Shown: positions 33,803 through 43,139, numbered from the stretch's first letter. The stretch: 64,000 bases of DNA from CABQCM01 sp965145485 (GCA_965145485.1 CBCTCU010000004.1:1-64000), one strand, 5' to 3'. Notes: generated from the sequence alone by a model not told the origin. Numbers and translations: made by a program.

Positions 33803-36013
33803 TTACTCTTCTTCCTGCGCCGGCGCTTCATCCGCCTGGCTGGCGCCCTCGTCAGCCGGAGCCTCCTGCGCTACGGCCTGGGCAGCGGGAGCAGCCTCAT
33901 AGACCGTCTCGTTCGGGCCGTCGGCGGCAACCGGGGCATCCTCCAACAGCGCGCGGATCGAGAGGCTAATGCGCTTCTTCTCAACGTCGATGCCGATGAT
34001 CTTGGCGTCAACCTCCTGCCCGATCTCCAGGACATCCTGCGGCTTGGCGATGCGGGTATTGGAAATCTGAGAAATATGAATCAGGCCATCCACGCCCTCG
34101 ATAATATTGGCAAACGCGCCATAGGTAGTCATGCTGACGATGCGCACTTTCACCACATCGCCCTCGCTGAACTTGCTCAGGAAGATATTCCAGGGATTGT
34201 CCTCCGCTTTCTTATAGCCGAGGGAAACCTTCTTCTTCTCGGTGTCGATGCCTTTGACATACACTTCAATGACATCCCCCACCTTGACGACCTCAGAGGG
34301 GTTCTTAATCCGCCTCCAGGACAGCTCGGAGATGTGCACCATTCCGTCCACACCGCCCAGATCGACAAAGGCGCCATATGAGGTCAACGACTTGACCTTG
34401 CCGGTATAAACGTCGCCCACCGCCACCTTGGACCAGAAGGCCTCTTCCTGCTCGCGGCGCTGGTCGCGCAGGACCGAACGGATAGAGCCTACCGCACGTT
34501 TGCGCCCGCGGTTGACCTCGATAATCCGAAGGGAAACGGTCTGCCCCTTCATATCGTCGAGCGATTCCTGGCGGTAGAGGGTGGCCTGCGACGCGGGCAC
34601 AAACACCCGCACGCCCTTGACCATCACCAGCAGGCCGCCCTTGATCACGTCGGTCACGCGCCCCTCGAGCACCTGATCGGTCTCGGCGGCGGAGCAGATG
34701 TCCTCCCAGTTGTGGGTAGCGTCAAAACGGCGCTTAGAGAGCATTACCGTGCCCTCCTGGTCGTTGGTGCGCATCACGATCAGGTCGAGGATATCCCCCA
34801 CCTTGACGTGGTCGGCAATATGGGAGTTGATCGCCGGGTCGTAGGAAAACTCATCGACCGGGACATACCCCGCATGCTTGCGGCCAATGTCGACCTGGAT
34901 CTCGGTCGGCGTGATGGCCAGAACAACACCTTTTACCTTTTGGTCGGTGTTCATATTATTGAGAGAGGCCTCCAGCGCCTCCTCGTAGGTCATTTCATCA
35001 AAGCTCTTTGCAGCCTCTTCTACGACCTGGGCAGGGGGTTCGGCTGCAACAGGCTCGGCGTTGACTTCTTCATTGGCTGCGGCAACCGATTCGGTTTGTT
35101 CGGGATTGGCGACGTTGTCTAGCATTTCAGACATGTTTTTTTGAACCTCCTTTATGATACCGGCAGGCGTGGACGCGCCTGCGGTGACCCCAATGCGCCG
35201 GGCGCTCCTGAGCGCGGATACAGGAAGCTCCTGCGCCGTCTCGATCAGGCAGGTCGGACAATATGGGGCACACACGTCCCGCAGTTTCGCGGTATTGGAG
35301 CTCTGCCGGCCGCCGATGACCACCATCAGATCGCTGACGCGGGCGAGAGCCTCCGCCTCCTGTTGACGTTGAGACGTAGCATTACATATTGTATCAAAGA
35401 TTGTCGCGTTTGTATAGACTTTTTTTATCGTTTGGGCGCATTTTTTCCACAAACCCTCGTGAAAGGTCGTTTGTGAGACCACCGTAATTTGCCTATGTGC
35501 AAATTTTTGCCGATCGTCGAGCAATTGCTCGAGTTCCTCCAGATTCCCGAATACATAGCAATCGGGCCCACAGTGCCCCCGTATCCCTCGTACCTCGGGG
35601 TGATCGCGGTCCCCCGCAATGAGCACAACATCCCCCGCTTTGGAAGCGGACGACACGATATTATGGATTTTGCGCACAAAAGGACAGGTTGCGTCGGTAT
35701 AGGAGACGCCCGCCCGGTCGAGGGCCTCTATCGTCGCCCGGTCTACCCCATGCGAGCGGATGACCAGTATGGCACCGGGAGGCACCTCATCCACCGAATG
35801 GGCAATGGTCACCCCGCGGCGGGTGAGATCATCCACCACCTGGGTGTTGTGGATGATCGGCCCTAACGTAGCGACCTTACGCCCCTCGTCCAGCAGCCGG
35901 TAGACCATCTCCACCGCACGATTGACCCCATAGCAGAATCCGGCGGTGTCGGCCACGCGGATGACCGGCCTTTCACCCGAGATGGATGGGCGCTCACAAA
36001 AGGTATCGCTCAC
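33803..36013 (-). CDS. ispH: Bifunctional IspH / ribosomal protein S1 fusion
   Basis: 736 aa. Residues about 15-295 are 4-hydroxy-3-methylbut-2-enyl diphosphate reductase (last step of the MEP isoprenoid route). The 4Fe-4S ligands are C27, C110 and C210, with conserved H55, H88, H138 and E140. An acidic Ala/Glu linker follows, then four S1 RNA-binding domains (from about 365) such as GDVYTGKVKSLTSYGAFVDLGGVDGMVHISE. The tail is acidic and Ala-rich. The fusion is known from Clostridia, where it serves as the S1 gene. The start is a GTG overlapping the plsC stop, with GAGGAGG 7 nt upstream. Confidence 0.95.
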   Translation of the reverse strand: MSDTFCERPSISGERPVIRVADTAGFCYGVNRAVEMVYRLLDEGRKVATLGPIIHNTQVVDDLTRRGVTIAHSVDEVPPGAILVIRSHGVDRATIEALDRAGVSYTDATCPFVRKIHNIVSSASKAGDVVLIAGDRDHPEVRGIRGHCGPDCYVFGNLEELEQLLDDRQKFAHRQITVVSQTTFHEGLWKKCAQTIKKVYTNATIFDTICNATSQRQQEAEALARVSDLMVVIGGRQSSNTAKLRDVCAPYCPTCLIETAQELPVSALRSARRIGVTAGASTPAGIIKEVQKNMSEMLDNVANPEQTESVAAANEEVNAEPVAAEPPAQVVEEAAKSFDEMTYEEALEASLNNMNTDQKVKGVVLAITPTEIQVDIGRKHAGYVPVDEFSYDPAINSHIADHVKVGDILDLIVMRTNDQEGTVMLSKRRFDATHNWEDICSAAETDQVLEGRVTDVIKGGLLVMVKGVRVFVPASQATLYRQESLDDMKGQTVSLRIIEVNRGRKRAVGSIRSVLRDQRREQEEAFWSKVAVGDVYTGKVKSLTSYGAFVDLGGVDGMVHISELSWRRIKNPSEVVKVGDVIEVYVKGIDTEKKKVSLGYKKAEDNPWNIFLSKFSEGDVVKVRIVSMTTYGAFANIIEGVDGLIHISQISNTRIAKPQDVLEIGQEVDAKIIGIDVEKKRISLSIRALLEDAPVAADGPNETVYEAAPAAQAVAQEAPADEGASQADEAPAQEEE

Positions 36014-36627
36014 GCTTTGGCCTCCTCTTCCCCCAGCATATGGGCAATGGGATCCATAATCAACTTGACCGCGGCACGGTATTCGTTGAGCTTGCCCTCT
36101 TCGGCCGGCGCCATCTGCTCGGGCTGGATGGGGGGAGCAAACTCGATCACCGCCCGGCGGAAAGGACGCACTTTGCCATTTTTCACCTTAATGGCAGCCG
36201 GTACGACCGGCACGCCGGCGCGCACCGCAATGACCGCCACGCCGGATTTTGCCCTGCCGAGCCTGCCGTTTTTCGACCGGGTCCCCTCTGGAAAAATCCC
36301 CATGATCTGCCCCCGCTTGAGGTGATCGTAGCCCACCTCCATCGCGCCGCTGTCCCCCTTGCCGCGCTCTACCGGGAAAGCCCCCAGGTGGCGCAGCAGC
36401 CAGCCAAAGGGCCGGAAGCGAAAGAGCTCTCCCTTTGCCATATAATAGACCTGCCGGCCGTCCACCGCCAGCGCGAGATAGACCGGATCGATATAGGATA
36501 TGTGATTGGAGCACAGCACAAAGGGGCCGCTTTGCGGTATATTCTCCCGATGGACAAAACGATAGGGAAAAATCAAAAAGCACAGGGGGCGGACAATCAC
36601 CTTGAGCACACGGTAAAAACGGGTCAT
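36010..36627 (-). CDS. plsC: 1-acyl-sn-glycerol-3-phosphate acyltransferase
   Basis: Makes phosphatidic acid from lysophosphatidic acid at the inner membrane face. It is 205 aa. The acceptor motif NHISYID (variant of H-x4-D), the FPEGTRSKNG phosphate-binding motif and the VPVVPAAI block are present. It overlaps both neighbours by 4 nt (ATGA with cmk, GTGA with ispH), so cmk-plsC-ispH/S1 is one coupled operon. GGAGG precedes the ATG. Confidence 0.94.
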   Translation of the reverse strand: MTRFYRVLKVIVRPLCFLIFPYRFVHRENIPQSGPFVLCSNHISYIDPVYLALAVDGRQVYYMAKGELFRFRPFGWLLRHLGAFPVERGKGDSGAMEVGYDHLKRGQIMGIFPEGTRSKNGRLGRAKSGVAVIAVRAGVPVVPAAIKVKNGKVRPFRRAVIEFAPPIQPEQMAPAEEGKLNEYRAAVKLIMDPIAHMLGEEEAKA

Positions 36628-37307
36628 GCTCTCTCCTCCTTACCGGCGGTATGCCCGGATATGAGCTCGAGCATGCGTTCGACCGATTCGTCCAGGGTCA
36701 ACGCCCCGTTATCCAGCAACAGCGCGTCGTCGGCCTGCCTAAGCGGCGCGACGCTGCGATGCGAGTCGTTGTAATCGCGCTGCTCCATCTCCCGGCAGAC
36801 GGTGTCAAAATCCACCGGTTCGCCCTTTTCCTCGAGCTCGAGCAGCCGCCTTCTTGCCCGCACCTTCAAGGGCGCGGTGAGGAAAATCTTGACCGTGGCG
36901 TCGGGAAGCACCACCGTGCCGATGTCACGTCCGTCCATCACCACGTTGTGCTCGCGCGCAAGGCGGCGCTGCGTCTCAAACAGGAACTCCCGGACGGCCG
37001 GTATGGCCGAAACGCCCGACGCCGCCATTGATACCTCCGGCGTGCGGATTTGCCCGGTCACATTCTCGCCGTCGAGCAGCACCTGCTGCTCCCCCGCCTC
37101 AAAGCGCAGGTCGAGGGTCACCCCCTCCAACAGGCGCTCCACCGCATCGGCATTGGATGGATCGGCCCCCCGCCGCAAAACAAAAAGCCCGATCGCGCGA
37201 TAAAGGGCCCCGGTATCGACATAAACGAAGCCGAGGCGCTGTGCCGCACGCCGGCAGATGGTGCTCTTGCCCGCACCGGCGGGGCCATCCACTGCTACTG
37301 AAATCAT
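36624..37307 (-). CDS. cmk: Cytidylate kinase
   Basis: Phosphorylates CMP and dCMP, 227 aa. It has the P-loop DGPAGAGKST, YVDTGALYRAIG substrate motif, DGRDIGTVVLPDA and the lid region with RD/NDS Arg residues. AAGGA lies 6 nt before the ATG at 37307; an in-frame start 11 codons upstream lacks support. It begins the conserved cmk-plsC-ispH/S1 cluster. Confidence 0.95.
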   Translation of the reverse strand: MISVAVDGPAGAGKSTICRRAAQRLGFVYVDTGALYRAIGLFVLRRGADPSNADAVERLLEGVTLDLRFEAGEQQVLLDGENVTGQIRTPEVSMAASGVSAIPAVREFLFETQRRLAREHNVVMDGRDIGTVVLPDATVKIFLTAPLKVRARRRLLELEEKGEPVDFDTVCREMEQRDYNDSHRSVAPLRQADDALLLDNGALTLDESVERMLELISGHTAGKEERA

Positions 37308-37542
37308 CCCAATTCCTTCCCCTCTTGCTGTATTGCACATTCTGCGGCGCCTTGCGGCCGGCGACCGGCTGCTCCAGCGGCTCCGCCCGGCGGCGTCCCA
37401 GACGCATCCCTTCTCACGGCGATTTTCCGCACAGGATATGGGAGGCTTGCCCTTATCATGCTACACCGGGCCCCCGCCCGGCATGGCGCGGCGGAGTGCG
37501 GCCGAAAGCCACCATCCCCGCGGGAGTCCGCCTGCTTTCCAG

Positions 37543-38838
37543 TTAACCTTTGCATGCGGTTTCACCGCCCGGCCGAGACAACAGCATCGACTGCGCGGCC
37601 GACTGCCCGGCCAGAGCCCCGGTGGAAAAAGCAATTTGAAGATTAAAGCCGCCGGTGTAGGCGTCGACATCCAGCACCTCGCCCGCAAAATACAACCCCG
37701 GCCTCAGCTTGGACTGCATGGTTTTGGGGTCGACCTGCTGAACCGACACCCCGCCGGCCGTCACGACCGCTTCCTCCACCGGGCGAAAGCGGACCGCCGT
37801 CAAAGACAAACCTTTGCACAGAGCGCAGAATTTCTGCCGCATCGGCCGGGTAACCTGATTGCACTTGAGACTGCCCTCGATACCGGATAAGGCGACCATC
37901 ACCGGGATCAGGCTGCGCGGCAGCAGGGCGGACAGGCTGTTGGCAAAGTCCCGATTGGCATTTTGGGCCAGGTCGCGCACCAGCCTTGCGTCCAGCTGCT
38001 CCATCGTCAGCCCCGGCTTGCAATCGATGGTCATGATATAGCGCCCCGGCTCCATCGGCCGCATCAGCGCCGAAGCCGACAGCATCAGCGGGCCGGAAAG
38101 GCCGTAGTGGGTAAACATCAGCTCTCCCAGCTGAGAAAATACCGTCTTATGGCGCACCTTGTCGAGCACAGTCAGCGTAACGTTTTTTAAACTTAATCCC
38201 TGCAGCCGGCTGCAAAATCCCTCTTGCACCTCGACCGGAACCAGCGACGGCGCAGGCGGTACCACCGTATGCCCCAGGGCCCGGGCTATGGCATAGCCGT
38301 CGCCGGTCGAGCCGGTGGCCGGATAGGACAGCCCCCCTGTGGCGACAATGACCGACCGCGCCGAAAAAACTTCCCCCTCTTGGGTGGATACACGATAAAC
38401 CCCATTCTCCAGCGGGACGATATCGGCAACGCGCCCCTGTCGAAAGCGCGCCCCTTGCCGCCGGGCAAAGCCGACCAAAGCGTCGACGATATCCACCGCA
38501 CGGTCAGAAACAGGGAAGACCCGGTTGCCCCGCTCGACCTTCAAAGGGACCCCAAGTTCTTCCAACAGCGCCATCACTTCGCGGGGTGACAAAAAGGAAA
38601 AGGCGCTGTAGAGGAAGCGGGGATTGGTTACCGTGTGGGCGATCAGGGTATCCCGATCGCAATCGTTGGTCAGGTTGCAGCGCCCCTTGCCGGTAATCAT
38701 CAGCTTGCGGGCCATGCGGGCGTTTCTCTCGAGCACCAGAACCCCGGCCCCCTGCCGCGCGGCAAAGCCGGCCGCCATCAAGCCTGCCGCGCCCCCGCCG
38801 ACCACCAGCACATCCCAAATCTGCCCGTCCTGTTTCAT
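37543..38838 (-). CDS. BaiN/HI0933-like NAD(P)/FAD-dependent oxidoreductase
   Basis: Flavoprotein of the HI0933/YhiN (BaiN) family, 431 aa. The dinucleotide motif VVGGGAAGLMAAGFAA is at the N-terminus, ERN-ARKLMITGKGRCNLTN is a family block, and the C-terminal FAD motif GLYFAGEVLDVDAYTGGFNLQ is intact. The substrate is unknown. The start at 38838 (MKQDGQIWD) is chosen by family fit; GAGAGG is 14 nt away, and a TTG 8 codons upstream is possible. It lies 235 nt before cmk, a common clostridial neighbourhood. Confidence 0.88.
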   Translation of the reverse strand: MKQDGQIWDVLVVGGGAAGLMAAGFAARQGAGVLVLERNARMARKLMITGKGRCNLTNDCDRDTLIAHTVTNPRFLYSAFSFLSPREVMALLEELGVPLKVERGNRVFPVSDRAVDIVDALVGFARRQGARFRQGRVADIVPLENGVYRVSTQEGEVFSARSVIVATGGLSYPATGSTGDGYAIARALGHTVVPPAPSLVPVEVQEGFCSRLQGLSLKNVTLTVLDKVRHKTVFSQLGELMFTHYGLSGPLMLSASALMRPMEPGRYIMTIDCKPGLTMEQLDARLVRDLAQNANRDFANSLSALLPRSLIPVMVALSGIEGSLKCNQVTRPMRQKFCALCKGLSLTAVRFRPVEEAVVTAGGVSVQQVDPKTMQSKLRPGLYFAGEVLDVDAYTGGFNLQIAFSTGALAGQSAAQSMLLSRPGGETACKG

Positions 38839-38880
38839 CGGACGACGTCCATCCTCTCGCAAACCAATATCTCCCGCTGA

Positions 38881-39666
38881 TTAAAAAGTCGCGCCCTCGG
38901 TGGCGCCCAAGTCCAAGGTGTACAGCCATTCAATGCGGTCGCCATCGTAAACCGGATAGCTGCCACAGGAAACCGACGCAGGCTGAAAATCCCCGTTCAC
39001 CCGGTAGAGCCATCCGCTGTCTTTGCCATGGTCAAACTCGTGCAGCCCGGCGATACCGGTCACATAGGCCGAACGCGTACCGCCGCTGTAAGCGTACTCT
39101 ATCCCGTTTTGTTCGGCAAAATCGCGCAACACCGTAAAGACCGTGCTGCCCTCGGCAACCTCGTAATCATCGACGGCGTAGAGCACCTCCCCCTCCAGAC
39201 CGGCGATGGTCATCGAGACGTGGATGGTGCTCACCGGAGCGGAGGAAGCCGGCTGAGACGACGGCGGCTCCGACGATGCCGGCGGCACGATGGCCGAAGG
39301 CGCCGGCGATGCGGCCGTGGAAGGGGTGGAAGACGCTGGCGATACAACCGGCTCCACACGCTGGGATGAGGTCTGGGAGGCAGGCGGGGCGATGGACGTC
39401 GCCGTGGAATCGCTATCCGAGGCAGGGGTGGAAGACGCTGCATCCGGCGCTTGTGAGGAAGCCCCCTCCCCCATCCCGGCCGATTCGCCGCCCATTTCCC
39501 CATCGGATACGGGCGATTCGATCGACGCTTGCGAGGCGTCGCTTACCACCGAGCCGGCAACCGACGAAAGGCTGCCGGCCGGCGTCGCCGGCTCCCCCTC
39601 GCCGCAGGCGGCCAGGGATAACGCGAGCAGCCCGCAAAAAATCGCCGAAAGACATTTTCGCAGCAT
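38881..39666 (-). CDS. DUF4430-domain lipoprotein
   Basis: 261 aa. Lipoprotein signal ending LAAC (C21), a long Ser/Ala/Pro-rich linker (about 25-145), then a DUF4430 domain (about 146-261) with YAVDDYEVAEGSTVFTVL, GKDSGWLYRVNG and YPVYDGDRIEWLY. DUF4430 is the fold of the C-terminal half of transcobalamin/intrinsic factor, so it may bind a corrinoid or other vitamin, which is inference. GGGAGG lies about 6 nt before the ATG. It follows an ECF S component by 11 nt, which supports a role in vitamin capture. Confidence 0.8.
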   Translation of the reverse strand: MLRKCLSAIFCGLLALSLAACGEGEPATPAGSLSSVAGSVVSDASQASIESPVSDGEMGGESAGMGEGASSQAPDAASSTPASDSDSTATSIAPPASQTSSQRVEPVVSPASSTPSTAASPAPSAIVPPASSEPPSSQPASSAPVSTIHVSMTIAGLEGEVLYAVDDYEVAEGSTVFTVLRDFAEQNGIEYAYSGGTRSAYVTGIAGLHEFDHGKDSGWLYRVNGDFQPASVSCGSYPVYDGDRIEWLYTLDLGATEGATF

Positions 39667-39677
39667 AGGTTTCCTCC

Positions 39678-40205
39678 CTAACGAAATACGCGCAGCAGCT
39701 TGGCGCGCATATGAATCTGATACCAGATCACCGCATAAGTCATACAATAGTCGTACAGCACAAACGCAACGTTCGCCATCACCAGCAGCACGATGGGGCC
39801 ATACTCGCCGATGATCCCCATATCGTCCATCGGAATCTGGAATACCGTGATGACCAGCCAATACGCTAAAATAGCCACCACATTAAAGCAGGCCTGCTTG
39901 ACCAGCACCCGCACGACGCGGGGCCGCAACCGGTCAAAAAAGCCTTTGAAAACAGGATATGGGCCAAACAGAAAGACGAACATAACGGCCGCCTCTTTCT
40001 CACACATGAGCAAAGAGAGCAGGCCGACCGCCACATAGACCAGAAAAGCCCACTTTGCCCCCATCTCCTGCACAATAACGAGCAAAAGCATCCCCGCCAG
40101 AGCAGGCAGGGCGTAAGTAAGGTAGGGAAAATAGGCCGCCAGCATCACCGCAAGCGAAAGGGCGGCTATCATTCCGCCCAGCGCGACCTTCCGCGTCTTT
40201 TTCAA
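39678..40205 (-). CDS. ECF transporter S component-like membrane protein
   Basis: 175 aa with about six hydrophobic helices (VALGGMIAALSLAVMLAAYFP, LPALAGMLLLVIVQE, FLVYVAVGLLSLLM, and others). The N-terminus VALGGMIAALSLAVM matches the helix-1 pattern of S components that docks onto EcfT. The vitamin is not predictable from sequence. The start is a TTG with AAAGGA 10 nt upstream; upstream in-frame residues look non-coding. It would use the EcfA1A2T module at 10647-13217. The neighbouring DUF4430 lipoprotein suggests a corrinoid-type ligand. Confidence 0.72.
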   Translation of the reverse strand: MKKTRKVALGGMIAALSLAVMLAAYFPYLTYALPALAGMLLLVIVQEMGAKWAFLVYVAVGLLSLLMCEKEAAVMFVFLFGPYPVFKGFFDRLRPRVVRVLVKQACFNVVAILAYWLVITVFQIPMDDMGIIGEYGPIVLLVMANVAFVLYDYCMTYAVIWYQIHMRAKLLRVFR

Positions 40206-40313
40206 TGCATTGCCATCCTTTCCGCCGCCGGTAAACCGCTGCGCGCATGGGTGCGGCCAGTGGCCGCCCGCCCTCGCAACAGCGGCACCGGGCACAACCA
40301 TGTCCCGTCGGTA

Positions 40314-40931
40314 TCAACAGCAGCGTATCAAGTCGCCGCCCATACATTCGCAGCAGCAGTCAGCACAAATCAGGCCGCTGCACACATCGCAGGCGCTGCA
40401 CCCGCCGCCGGTTGTACCGCCGGTGCGGTTGGTGCGGAACGTCGCACCGCTGCGCTGGCGGTTGAGCTGGTTGAGCGCGGCGGTATACTCCGGATTGTTG
40501 GGGTCCATCCGCACTGCCGTGGCAAAGCTGGTATAAGCGTCTTCAAACCATCCGCGGCGGTAAAGGACGCTGCCGTTGAGAAAATACCACTCGGCATCCC
40601 GTTTTTGCGGCGGAACCCCGTCGAGCAGCACCTGGGCGTCCTCATAACGGCCGGCGGAGATGATGGCGCGGATATCGGCAAAACTAGAATTGCCGTGATT
40701 GGGCGAATAGCCGCTGTAATACTGGTTTTGGTTGCTTTTCCCGCTGCGCTCGGCCATAATCTTGTCGTAAGCCTCGTTGATTTCCTTCATTTTTTCCTGA
40801 GCCAGGTCGCTCAGCGGGTTGCCGTCGTAATGATCCGGATGATACTTTCGGGCCAGTTGGCGGTAGGCGGCTTTCACCTGATCGTCGGTCGCATCCCGCG
40901 CGACCCCCAGTACCTCGTAAGGGTCTCTCAT
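40314..40931 (-). CDS. J-domain protein with TPR-like middle and Cys-rich tail
   Basis: 205 aa. N-terminal J domain with HPD at 31-33 (RKYHPDHYDG), then two TPR-like repeats (AIISAGRYEDAQVLLDG, WYFLNGSVLYRRGWFEDAYTSF). The last 28 residues hold ten Cys (pattern C-x2-C-x2-C-x4-C-x2-CCC-x-C-x7-CC), a likely metal or Fe-S site. Such proteins could recruit DnaK to a metal-related client. It lies 51 nt after the DUF5685 gene, which is also Cys-rich, and this pairing is shared by relatives as far as I recall. Confidence 0.8.
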   Translation of the reverse strand: MRDPYEVLGVARDATDDQVKAAYRQLARKYHPDHYDGNPLSDLAQEKMKEINEAYDKIMAERSGKSNQNQYYSGYSPNHGNSSFADIRAIISAGRYEDAQVLLDGVPPQKRDAEWYFLNGSVLYRRGWFEDAYTSFATAVRMDPNNPEYTAALNQLNRQRSGATFRTNRTGGTTGGGCSACDVCSGLICADCCCECMGGDLIRCC

Positions 40932-40982
40932 ATAACGCTATCCTTGCCTTTCTTTTCCGCCCTGGGGCAGGGCGGTGAGTAC

Positions 40983-41948
40983 TTATTTTGCTTCTTTACG
41001 GTCGCTTTTGCGGAAGGTGCCGGCCGCAACCGAATTTTGAACCTGCTCTAAGCCATAATACAATATATTATGGATGATTTCACGAAAATGATGTATCTCC
41101 AGCAGCTCGAACGCCGCGCAGGCCTCGCTGATACAAAGGTTTAACCCCGGCAATATCTCCTGCCGGGCAGGGCCTATCTTCCCCTCGTCGCCCGCCGTCA
41201 GGCCGAAGCGGTGCAAATATGGATTGTATGTCCCACGCCGGAGATCCTCGGCCATGTCGTCCATCGCGTCGACGAGGTACACCCATCGCCCCAGGCAGTA
41301 GCCCAACCGCTCGAGCACCCGCTGCTGCGGGCCGGGCGCCGCACTATCCTCCACAGCGCCCGGAGCCGGGGCGGTAAGCCCCTCGCCGGAACCGGCCCCT
41401 TCCATCGCTGCGGCCCCCTGCACAAACAGCCGCGACAGCGCCCAGGCCGTCGGCTCGGCCGCCTCGTCCACCGAGTAATTCCCACTGCTCTCCAGTTCCT
41501 TTTGCCGCTGGAGCATCTCGGCCATGATCTGATCTGCCCAAGGGTACAAGGCCGCCGCCTTTTTGCGCGCCGAGGCAAAAAAGGGATAAACCAGATAACG
41601 GGGCAAACGCGCCCAAAAGCCGCGATCGTCCATATCATCCTTGAGCTTGTAATAGAGCATGCACATGGCGACGGCGGCGCTGTAGGTTAGCTCCTCCCGC
41701 CGGCCGGAACAGCAATTGCACTTTACCAGCGGGTTGAAGGCGCAGCGGCCGCGCTCAAACTGGGTGCAGGTAGGAGAAAGGGACAGCATCAGCACAGCCA
41801 GAAAGGTGAAGTCGTAATTGAGGGTAAAGCGGGCAAATGGGCCAAACGACCGGCCCAACTCCCGGCAGAGGGTACAATAAACCGCGCGATAGATTTCATA
41901 ATCCTTCACGCGCAGCTCGCTTTTGTGCGCCTTGATATAGCCAAACAA
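40983..41948 (-). CDS. DUF5685 family protein
   Basis: 321 aa, function unknown. The N-terminal MFGYIKAHKSELRVKDYEIYR and AVYCTLCRELGR blocks, a second Cys cluster CNCCSGR and the largely helical remainder are typical of DUF5685. Several Cys (C-x2-C type) could bind metal. The start is a TTG with AAAGGGG 8 nt upstream, giving the family N-terminus MFGY; an in-frame TTG two codons earlier is too close to the ribosome-binding site. Confidence 0.78.
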   Translation of the reverse strand: MFGYIKAHKSELRVKDYEIYRAVYCTLCRELGRSFGPFARFTLNYDFTFLAVLMLSLSPTCTQFERGRCAFNPLVKCNCCSGRREELTYSAAVAMCMLYYKLKDDMDDRGFWARLPRYLVYPFFASARKKAAALYPWADQIMAEMLQRQKELESSGNYSVDEAAEPTAWALSRLFVQGAAAMEGAGSGEGLTAPAPGAVEDSAAPGPQQRVLERLGYCLGRWVYLVDAMDDMAEDLRRGTYNPYLHRFGLTAGDEGKIGPARQEILPGLNLCISEACAAFELLEIHHFREIIHNILYYGLEQVQNSVAAGTFRKSDRKEAK

Positions 41949-42458
41949 CGGCAATGCCCCTTTTTACCGAATGGTTTTATCATAGCCGATTTTATTGGGC
42001 AAACCGTTAACAATATGTAAATTTTACTTCGGAATTAAGCTTTTGCGCCGCATTCTCAACCCCAGAGCGCCGGCCGAGGTCGTCGCCCCCGCGGGATTCC
42101 CCCCCCGTGCGCCGGGCTCCCCTCTCGGGCGGCCTGTTCTATGTCGGGCAGTGGTTGGAGTATTTTAATGAAGCGTAACGCCGTGTAACAGGGTGCTTGG
42201 GACGCAAGCGGAGTCCGCACGATAACCCATTTCCCACGATGGGAAGGAGCTCCCGCATGCCGAACGACGCAGCGATGACACCCGTCTGCGTTGGAACCAG
42301 CCGCCGAGCCCCGGTGCGTGCGCCTGAGACCGATCGCCCGATCATCGAGAAAAGCCCCAGCCAATCGGGCGGGGCCGATCGCTCGATGCAGATACCTCAA
42401 CGGATGGTGCCAGCCGGAATGACAAACACAGGCGTACCGCCTATCGGCTGGCGGCGCG
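41949..42458. other. 510-nt spacer between DUF5685 and the ABC ATPase
   Basis: No gene is supported. The ATPase gene would be expected to have a permease here, but no run of hydrophobic codons was found in any frame. AT-rich sequence at 41950-42030 contains a TATGAT-like -10 on the minus strand for DUF5685 without a good -35. Confidence 0.45.
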
Positions 42459-43139
42459 TCAGCCGGCCGAATCTTGCAGCAGCAGGCCGTCACCCAACGT
42501 CAACCGGCGCGGCAGCCCCGCGGCGATGGAGGGGTCATGGGTAATCAGAACGATGGTATGGCCCTGCTCATTGAGACGGCGCAGGATGCCCATGACCTCG
42601 GCCCCCGCCTTGGTATCCAGATTCCCGGTGGGCTCGTCGGCCAGCAGGATGGACGGGCGCGCCGCTATGGCGCGGGCAATCGCCACCCGCTGCTGCTGGC
42701 CGCCCGACAACTGGCCTGGCAGATGATGCATCCGATTGCCCAGCCCCACCATTTCCAACGCCTCGGCCGCCAGCTTACGGCGCTGTTCGCGCGCCAGCCC
42801 GCGGTAGGTCAGGGGAAGCTCGACATTCTCCCGGGCGTCGAGGGTGGGAATCAAATTAAAGCCTTGAAAAATAAATCCAATCTTTCGGTTGCGAATGGCC
42901 GACAGAGCCCGGTCGGGCAGGCGGAAGACCTCCTGCCCGTCCAGCCGGTAAACCCCGCGGTCCGGCACATCCAGACAGCCGAGTATGTTCATCAGGGTGG
43001 ATTTGCCCGATCCCGACTGGCCGATGACGGCGACAAACTCGCCCCTTTCCACCGACAGCGATACCCCGCCCAGGGCACGCACCTCAATTTCCCCCGCGCG
43101 GTAGACTTTCTGAATGTTTTCCAGCTCAATGAGTGCCAA
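42459..43139 (-). CDS. ABC transporter ATP-binding protein, MacB/LolD/FtsE type
   Basis: 226 aa. Walker A GQSGSGKST, Q-loop FQGFNLIPT, signature LSGGQQQR, Walker B ILLADEPTGNLD and switch ITHDPSIA are intact. It belongs to the mechanotransmission class that pairs with FtsX/MacB-type permeases, but no permease or fusion protein lies beside it. The start is a TTG (giving MALIELENIQKVY) with AAAGGA 8 nt upstream; two ATG codons just ahead abut the ribosome-binding site. Confidence 0.88.
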   Translation of the reverse strand: MALIELENIQKVYRAGEIEVRALGGVSLSVERGEFVAVIGQSGSGKSTLMNILGCLDVPDRGVYRLDGQEVFRLPDRALSAIRNRKIGFIFQGFNLIPTLDARENVELPLTYRGLAREQRRKLAAEALEMVGLGNRMHHLPGQLSGGQQQRVAIARAIAARPSILLADEPTGNLDTKAGAEVMGILRRLNEQGHTIVLITHDPSIAAGLPRRLTLGDGLLLQDSAG

